In this document: positions 6,340-10,771 of the stretch, in pieces
Position numbering within the stretch: the stretch's first letter is position 1
Layout: each line of letters begins with the position of its first letter
From: an uncultured Collinsella sp.
Lineage (GTDB): Bacteria; Actinomycetota; Coriobacteriia; Coriobacteriales; Coriobacteriaceae
Length of the DNA: 10,771 bases
Reading direction: 5' to 3'
NCBI GenBank assembly: GCA_900553215.1
Contig: USCJ01000037.1
Location: 1 to 10,771 of the forward strand
The notes under the pieces: generated by a model
The model's input: only the letters and a program-made list of their open reading frames with translations
The model's database searches: none
Told to the model about the DNA's origin: nothing
Made by a program: the position numbers and the translations under genes

Positions 6340-8784
6340 GTGAACGCCTTTGACCGCTACGCCCCGTTTATCCAAGACTTCATCTACTCCCACGATTGGG
6401 AGAGCTTGCGCTCTATCCAGGTTGCGGCAGCTGATGCCATCTTTAACACGCAAGATAATGTGCTCCTGACGGCATCCACGGCTTCCGGCAAAACCGAGGC
6501 AGCCTTCTTTCCCATCCTGACCGAATTTTGGGAGAACCCGCCCGCGAGCGTGGGCGCCCTCTACATCGGCCCCCTCAAAGCGCTCATCAATGATCAGTTC
6601 GTCCGTCTCAATGACCTGTGCGAAGAAGCCGACATCCCCGTCTGGCACTGGCATGGCGATGTCTCGCAGTCGCACAAGGCCAAGCTCATCAAAAAGCCAA
6701 GCGGCATCTTGCAGATTACGCCCGAGTCGCTCGAGGCGCTCTTAATCCATAAGCACATGGCGATCCCGCGCATGTTCTGCGACCTACGCTATGTGGTCAT
6801 CGATGAGGTCCACTCGCTCATGCGCGGCGACCGTGGCGGGCAGACGCTCTGCCTTATCGAGCGACTCTCGCGCATGGCCGGCGTACAGCCCCGACGCATT
6901 GGCCTTTCGGCCACCATCGGCGACCCCGAGCGCACGGGCGCTTTTCTCTCGAAGGGAACGGGGCGCGACTGCGTTATCCCCCGCTTTGAGGAACCGCGCC
7001 GCGTGTGGCGCATCTCCATGGAGCACTTCTACAACTCGGGCCCCCAGGCTCAGCAACGAGGATTCGTAGGCACAGGTCCACAAGAAGCCGAGGTGCTTGC
7101 TTGCGAGCGTATTGAGACGGCGGCGCCCGCGGCGCTGCCCGCATCCGGACAAGACATGTGCCACAGCGGACAGCTTACACAGGAAGAACACCGTCAACGT
7201 CGTGAGCAGGCGCGGGACAAGGCCGCTCCCAAAGACCGTCGCACTTCCTCGGCCCCCGAGGGCGAAGTCGACATCCCACGAGCGACCGAGCAGGCGCTTC
7301 TCAACCCCACCGACACGGCGCCCGACAACGCCGACCCCGGCATGGGCTATATCTTTGAGCATACGCGCGGCCGCAAATGCCTGGTCTTTGCCAACTCGCG
7401 CGAGGAGGCAGAGGCCGTGTGCTCCATGCTGCGCAGCTACTGCGAGAGCCGGCACGAGCCCGACCGTTTTCTCATCCACCACGGCAATCTTTCGGCATCG
7501 CTACGCGAGACGGCAGAAGAGCTCATGCGCGATGAGGAACAGGCGCAGACAACCGTCACCACCTCCACGCTGGAGCTCGGCATTGATATCGGTCGCCTGG
7601 AGCGCGCGTTCCAGATCGATGCACCGTTTACCGTCAGCTCCTTTTTGCAGCGCATGGGACGCACGGGACGCCGCGATCTTCCGCCCGAGATGTGGTTTGT
7701 CATGCGCGAGGAGGAACCCGAGCCGCGCACGATGATGCCCGAGACCATTCCGTGGAAGCTCCTCCAGGGCATCGCGCTCGTACAACTCTATCGCGAGGAA
7801 AAGTGGGTCGAGCCGCCCGAGCTCGATCGACTCCCCTACAGTTTGCTCTATCACCAGACCATGTCGACGCTCGCCAGCACCGGCGAGCTCACACCGGCCG
7901 AGCTTGCTCAGCGCGTGCTCACGCTCAGCTATTTCCACCGCGTCTCGGCCGATGACTATCGCGTACTGCTGCGCCACCTCATCAAGATCGACCACATCCA
8001 GGTCACCGAGGGCGGTGGGCTCATCGTGGGCCTCGCTGGCGAGCGCATCATCAACAACTTTAAGTTCTACGCCGTGTTCCAGGAAAACGAGGAGTTTACC
8101 GTTCGCAGCGAATCGGCCGAGCTGGGCACGATCGTCAATCCCCCACCGCCCGGTGAGCGCATCGCCATCGCCGGACACTGCTGGATTGTCGAGGAAGTGG
8201 ACTGGAAGCGTCATACCGTCTTTGCCACGCAGGTCAAGGGCCGTGTGCCGGCCTACTTTGGCGACTGTCCCGGCGATATCAATACACACGTACTCGAGCG
8301 CATGCGCAAGGCGCTCAACGAGCACGCGGCATATCCGTACCTCATGGGCAACGCACGGGCACGCCTTGCACAGGCTCGTCATACCGCCGAGATTTCGGGC
8401 GCGGGAACTAAACCGCTCATTAACCTGGGCGGCGACACCTGGGTGCTCTTCCCCTGGTTGGGAAGCTACGCCTTTTTGGCGCTCGAGCGCATGCTCAAGA
8501 TTAAATGCGCCGCGGAGCTGGACCTTCGCGGGCTCGATCCGTCGCGTCCATACTTTATGCAGTTTAAGATGAAGGCCGATGAGGAGACGTTCTTCGAGGT
8601 GCTCGCCGCCGAGGCTGAGAAGGACTTCGACCCCATCGAGCTCGTCTATCCCGGCGAGGTGCCTTATTTTGATCGCTACGACGAGTACGTTCCCGAGGAG
8701 CTTGTGCGCAAAGGCTTCGCCAAAGGCGTGCTCGACATCGAGGGTATGAAGCAGCGCGTCCTCAGCTGGCGCGACCACGCATAA
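6340..8784 (+). CDS. Lhr-like superfamily 2 DEAD/DEAH helicase (BrxHI-type)
   Basis: The product is 814 residues from GTG 6340. RecA-like lobe 1 has motif I ASGKTE (K51), the Walker B motif DEVH at 155-158 and LSAT at 189-192. Lobe 2 has GRKCLVFANS (about 343-352), the TLELGIDIG segment and motif VI QRMGRTGRRD ending at 446. The C-terminal half has the winged-helix and beta-barrel order of the Lhr core, with GERIINNFKF (567-576) and a GHCWIVEEVDW segment. Such enzymes are ATP-driven 3'-5' translocases on single-stranded nucleic acid. A hydrophilic stretch of about 100 residues (235-333), rich in Ala, Arg, Glu and Pro, is inserted between the two lobes. All core motifs are intact, so an active motor is expected. 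Paired with a BrxD-type ATPase this is the helicase type named BrxHI in BREX type 2; here it is the last gene of the operon and is followed by a hairpin. Confidence 0.9.
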   Translation: MNAFDRYAPFIQDFIYSHDWESLRSIQVAAADAIFNTQDNVLLTASTASGKTEAAFFPILTEFWENPPASVGALYIGPLKALINDQFVRLNDLCEEADIPVWHWHGDVSQSHKAKLIKKPSGILQITPESLEALLIHKHMAIPRMFCDLRYVVIDEVHSLMRGDRGGQTLCLIERLSRMAGVQPRRIGLSATIGDPERTGAFLSKGTGRDCVIPRFEEPRRVWRISMEHFYNSGPQAQQRGFVGTGPQEAEVLACERIETAAPAALPASGQDMCHSGQLTQEEHRQRREQARDKAAPKDRRTSSAPEGEVDIPRATEQALLNPTDTAPDNADPGMGYIFEHTRGRKCLVFANSREEAEAVCSMLRSYCESRHEPDRFLIHHGNLSASLRETAEELMRDEEQAQTTVTTSTLELGIDIGRLERAFQIDAPFTVSSFLQRMGRTGRRDLPPEMWFVMREEEPEPRTMMPETIPWKLLQGIALVQLYREEKWVEPPELDRLPYSLLYHQTMSTLASTGELTPAELAQRVLTLSYFHRVSADDYRVLLRHLIKIDHIQVTEGGGLIVGLAGERIINNFKFYAVFQENEEFTVRSESAELGTIVNPPPPGERIAIAGHCWIVEEVDWKRHTVFATQVKGRVPAYFGDCPGDINTHVLERMRKALNEHAAYPYLMGNARARLAQARHTAEISGAGTKPLINLGGDTWVLFPWLGSYAFLALERMLKIKCAAELDLRGLDPSRPYFMQFKMKADEETFFEVLAAEAEKDFDPIELVYPGEVPYFDRYDEYVPEELVRKGFAKGVLDIEGMKQRVLSWRDHA

Positions 8785-8802
8785 GACCAGTCTTTTTGGG
8801 AC

Positions 8803-8853
8803 GGGGCTTGTTGAGCTACTTTGGCATAACCAAGAAGTAGCTAAAGAAGCCCC
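8803..8853. terminator. Large hairpin between convergent genes; possible bidirectional terminator
   Basis: A two-part stem is visible. The outer arms are GGGGCTT (8803-8809) and AAGCCCC (8847-8853). The inner arms are AGCTACT (8814-8820) with AGTAGCT (8836-8842), continued by TTGG (8821-8824) with CCAA (8830-8833) around the 5-base loop CATAA. Internal loops of 4 bases on each side separate the two stems. It lies in the 100-base gap between the helicase stop and the stop of the convergent minus-strand gene, where a shared terminator is expected. No good T run follows on either strand, so factor-independent termination is not certain; it could instead be an RNA-stabilising or REP-type element. 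Confidence 0.5.
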
Positions 8854-8884
8854 TTCATAAACAGATTGGTCGCAGGGAGACGCG

Positions 8885-9760
8885 CTAGTCGTGGAGAGCG
8901 GTGCCGAGGAAGTCGGCATTGAAAGGCACGGCTTCGGCAAAGGCGTAGTCGCCGTCGCTGGCGATGAGCAGGTAATTCTCTTCGCCGCCAAACTCCGCAT
9001 CGCCACATGGGACCACCCAGGCGTGGGCGAATACCTCGAGTGCCGTGGCAGCGCAATCGCGCAGGAACGTCACATCGCTCCCCTCGTTTGCGCTCACGAT
9101 ATTGGCCACGTAGATACCCCCGGGGTTCAGGCTGCCCCGCACTAAACGCAATGCCTCAACCGTCACCAGCTCGCGTACGGGCTCGGCACCGCCAAAGCAA
9201 TCGCTCACGACCACATCGTAGCGACGATGACCCACGCTCGTCACGCCCAGATACGAGCGAGCCTCAGCGGTAATCACTCGCAGGCGATCGCCCACCGTGC
9301 GCTCCAGCTCGTCCAGGTAGAACCAACGGCGCGCCAGGCGCGTAATCTCGGCATCGTACTCAATGACGTCCATGCGCAAGCTCTCGTGCGACATCAGCGC
9401 AAACTTGGGATAGGCAAACCCGCCGCCGCCCAGCATGAGCATGCGGTCGATACCGTGACCATAGGCGTCATGCATTGCGCGCTCGGCCTCAAACACGTCG
9501 TCAAACGCACGATAGTACGCAAAGACGGGCTCTGCCCAACGCTCGCCAACGTAGCTTGCGCTTTGGTAGACTCCGCCTTGCACCAACACGCGAATCTCAT
9601 CGCCGCCCTCATCGTGCACGCGTTTCACACGCGCCAACCCATTGCGGGTTCGCGCAACCTGCAGACAGACAGCACGAACAGCGACAGCGGCCGCACCAAG
9701 CGCCGCGGCTCCCAGAGCAACGCCGGCAACGACGCCGGCAGAAACACTCGGCTTGTTCAT
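8885..9760 (-). CDS. Membrane-anchored spermidine-synthase-like SAM-fold protein
   Basis: The product is 291 residues. A hydrophobic Ala/Gly/Val segment at about 7-31 is probably a membrane anchor, with the rest in the cytoplasm. A class I methyltransferase (Rossmann) fold follows: motif I MLMLGGGGFAYPKF (107-120), an acidic adenosyl-ribose loop DVIEYD (131-136) and DVVVSDCFGG (182-191). The approach YQSASYVGERWAEPVFAYYR (65-84) and the motif order are those of the spermidine/spermine synthase family. The family's GGGDG is replaced by GGGGF, however, and the second acid of the DSxDP motif is replaced by Gly, so aminopropyl transfer to a polyamine is doubtful. It may be a methyltransferase of unknown substrate. 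Its ATG directly abuts the elp3 stop (TAAATG), with AGGAG inside the end of elp3, so the two are co-translated. Confidence 0.8.
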   Translation of the reverse strand: MNKPSVSAGVVAGVALGAAALGAAAVAVRAVCLQVARTRNGLARVKRVHDEGGDEIRVLVQGGVYQSASYVGERWAEPVFAYYRAFDDVFEAERAMHDAYGHGIDRMLMLGGGGFAYPKFALMSHESLRMDVIEYDAEITRLARRWFYLDELERTVGDRLRVITAEARSYLGVTSVGHRRYDVVVSDCFGGAEPVRELVTVEALRLVRGSLNPGGIYVANIVSANEGSDVTFLRDCAATALEVFAHAWVVPCGDAEFGGEENYLLIASDGDYAFAEAVPFNADFLGTALHD

Positions 9761-10771
9761 TTAGAGCTCCTTTTGCAGATAGAGTCCGTGGTCGTAGAAA
9801 CCCAAATGGCGATAGTACTCGCGCGTACCGATCGCGCTAATCACGTTGATACGCGCATAACCCGCATCCCGGGCAATCTCGCACGCACGCTCCACCAACG
9901 AGCGCCCCAGTCCATGATGCTGAGCCGCCTGGCCTTGATCGCCCACGCGCGCTGCCATGCCATACACGTGCACCTCGCGAATCATCGCCTCGTCCGGCGT
10001 CGTCGGCAACTCGTCCGCATGCGCGGCAACAAACGCGCGGTCGGGCAGCGACAAGCGCAAAAAGCCCGCGATCTTGCCCTGCGGCGTCACCCACTGCAAA
10101 AAGCGCTCATGTGTCACCGGCGTCTCGTACGCCACGTCCTCGTCAAGGGTCAACTCGCCCAGGTCGGCGCCCGCCGTGCTGATCTCGCGATAGCGAATCT
10201 CGCGCACCTTGGCGCCCTTGCCCTGCGCCGCCAGGCGATTCTCGACCAGCTGGCGAAGGTTGGGCTTCTTGTTGCCCACCATGATGTCATCGGAACTAAA
10301 GTCGCGGATCATACGACTGATACGGCAGAACGCCGGCGTCACCACGATGTCGTCGGCTAGTACATCAAGCAGTTCTTCCTCGGTATAGGGGCGCCACTCG
10401 CCGCGCTCGTAGCAGCCCACCAGACGCGAGCCCTCGATGAGCGCACACGGGTAAACCTTGACCTCGTCGGGCGTAAAGGCCCCCTCGGTCATAAAGCGCT
10501 CGTAGTCGCGCTTGTCCCCCTCGGGTGTGGCGCCCAGCAAGTTGAGCATAAAATGCGCATGAATCTTAAAGCCAAACAGGCGCGCAAGCGAAAACGCCCG
10601 CTCAATCTGTGCCACCGAAATACGACGCTCGTTGATATCGAGCAGGTGCTGGTCGAGGCTCTGGATACCCATCTGAATCTTGGTGCAGCCCAGACGACGA
10701 ATGAGCGTGAGCGCCTGCGGCGTTACGGCATCGGGACGCGTTTCGATAACGAGCCCGACCACGCGATGCTT
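9761..10771 (-). CDS. elp3: Elp3-like radical SAM/GNAT tRNA U34-modifying enzyme, 5' end outside window
   Basis: The last 336 residues are present; the gene runs off the right edge, so the N-terminal radical SAM cluster motif is not visible. The visible part opens with the strongly conserved HRVVGLVIETRPD stretch and continues with QMGIQSLD, the later radical SAM barrel (GFKIHAHFMLNLLGATPEGD) and the linker DEVKVYPCALIEGS, all characteristic of Elp3. It then has a GNAT acetyltransferase domain with the acetyl-CoA loop QHHGLGRS, 53 residues from the C-terminus, and the closing GTREYYRHLGF motif. The ATG at 10762 or nearby would be an internal codon. Elp3 makes the carboxymethyl group on tRNA wobble uridine (cm5U34) using SAM and acetyl-CoA. 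The SAM-fold gene directly downstream is co-expressed with it. Identification is firm despite the truncation. Confidence 0.92.
   Translation of the reverse strand, partial: KHRVVGLVIETRPDAVTPQALTLIRRLGCTKIQMGIQSLDQHLLDINERRISVAQIERAFSLARLFGFKIHAHFMLNLLGATPEGDKRDYERFMTEGAFTPDEVKVYPCALIEGSRLVGCYERGEWRPYTEEELLDVLADDIVVTPAFCRISRMIRDFSSDDIMVGNKKPNLRQLVENRLAAQGKGAKVREIRYREISTAGADLGELTLDEDVAYETPVTHERFLQWVTPQGKIAGFLRLSLPDRAFVAAHADELPTTPDEAMIREVHVYGMAARVGDQGQAAQHHGLGRSLVERACEIARDAGYARINVISAIGTREYYRHLGFYDHGLYLQKEL
9767..9771 (-). promoter_or_regulatory. Ribosome binding site inside the end of elp3
   Basis: On the minus strand AGGAG lies 6 bases before the ATG at 9760-9758 and overlaps the last sense codons of elp3. 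The stop codon TAA (9763-9761) directly precedes the ATG, so re-initiation by ribosomes finishing elp3 is likely. Confidence 0.7.

Noticed and set aside
3172..8784. Complete BREX system
   Set aside because: Only BrxD-like and BrxHI-like genes plus a TerB_N/C gene are present; no PglZ, PglX, PglW or PglY is encoded in the window.
7501..9006. Open minus-strand frame of 501 codons opposite the helicase
   Set aside because: It lies antisense to a helicase with intact motifs, runs across the hairpin into the next gene, has no recognisable domain, and is expected by chance from high-GC codon bias.
8885..9760. Genuine spermidine synthase (speE)
   Set aside because: Key polyamine-site acids are replaced and a membrane segment precedes the SAM fold; no speD or other polyamine gene is adjacent.
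9227..10360. Open plus-strand frame of 377 codons opposite elp3 and the SpeE-like gene
   Set aside because: Antisense to two genes with clear family motifs; its His/Arg/Ala-rich composition is typical of a shadow frame.
1..10771. CRISPR array, tRNA or rRNA gene
   Set aside because: No regularly spaced repeats, cloverleaf or rRNA-like stretch was seen on either strand; all gaps between genes are under about 120 bases.

Overview
The window is GC-rich, has short intergenic gaps and strong Shine-Dalgarno sites, and encodes LAxTG-anchored surface protein, a DUF554 membrane protein and a bacterial-type Elp3. Together these fit an anaerobic actinobacterium of the class Coriobacteriia, most likely Collinsella or a close relative. 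The taxon is inferred from gene style and recollection, not from a search.

Layout. (1) Positions 2-2249 carry three plus-strand genes for exported proteins: the 3' part of a secreted protein that starts upstream of the window, a tiny 90-residue protein with an LAQTG sortase motif, and a 476-residue secreted protein with two CxxC motifs. They look like one cell-surface operon. (2) 2250-2367 is a short spacer with a perfect 7-bp dyad, followed by a DUF554 membrane protein (2368-3084). (3) 3172-8784 holds a three-gene operon behind its own extended -10 promoter: a TerB_N/TerB_C protein, a DUF2791 (BrxC/BrxD-type) P-loop ATPase and an Lhr-like superfamily 2 helicase of the kind called BrxHI in BREX systems. 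A REP-like palindrome sits between the second and third genes. (4) A large hairpin at 8803-8853 separates this operon from two convergent minus-strand genes: elp3 (5' end outside the window) and, abutting its stop codon, a membrane-anchored spermidine-synthase-like SAM-domain protein.

The main item of interest is the TerB-ATPase-helicase trio. Its ATPase and helicase are the pair found in BREX-type anti-phage systems, but the rest of BREX (PglZ phosphatase, PglX methyltransferase, PglW kinase) is absent from the window. It may be a reduced, stand-alone DNA-processing, stress or defence module. TerB_N/C would be the accessory scaffold, the P-loop protein the ATP-driven loader or regulator, and the helicase the motor. 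The assignments rest on visible motifs; the function of the trio is inference.

No tRNA, rRNA, CRISPR array, integrase or intact transposase gene was seen. Stretches without a gene are all shorter than about 120 bases and are described individually.
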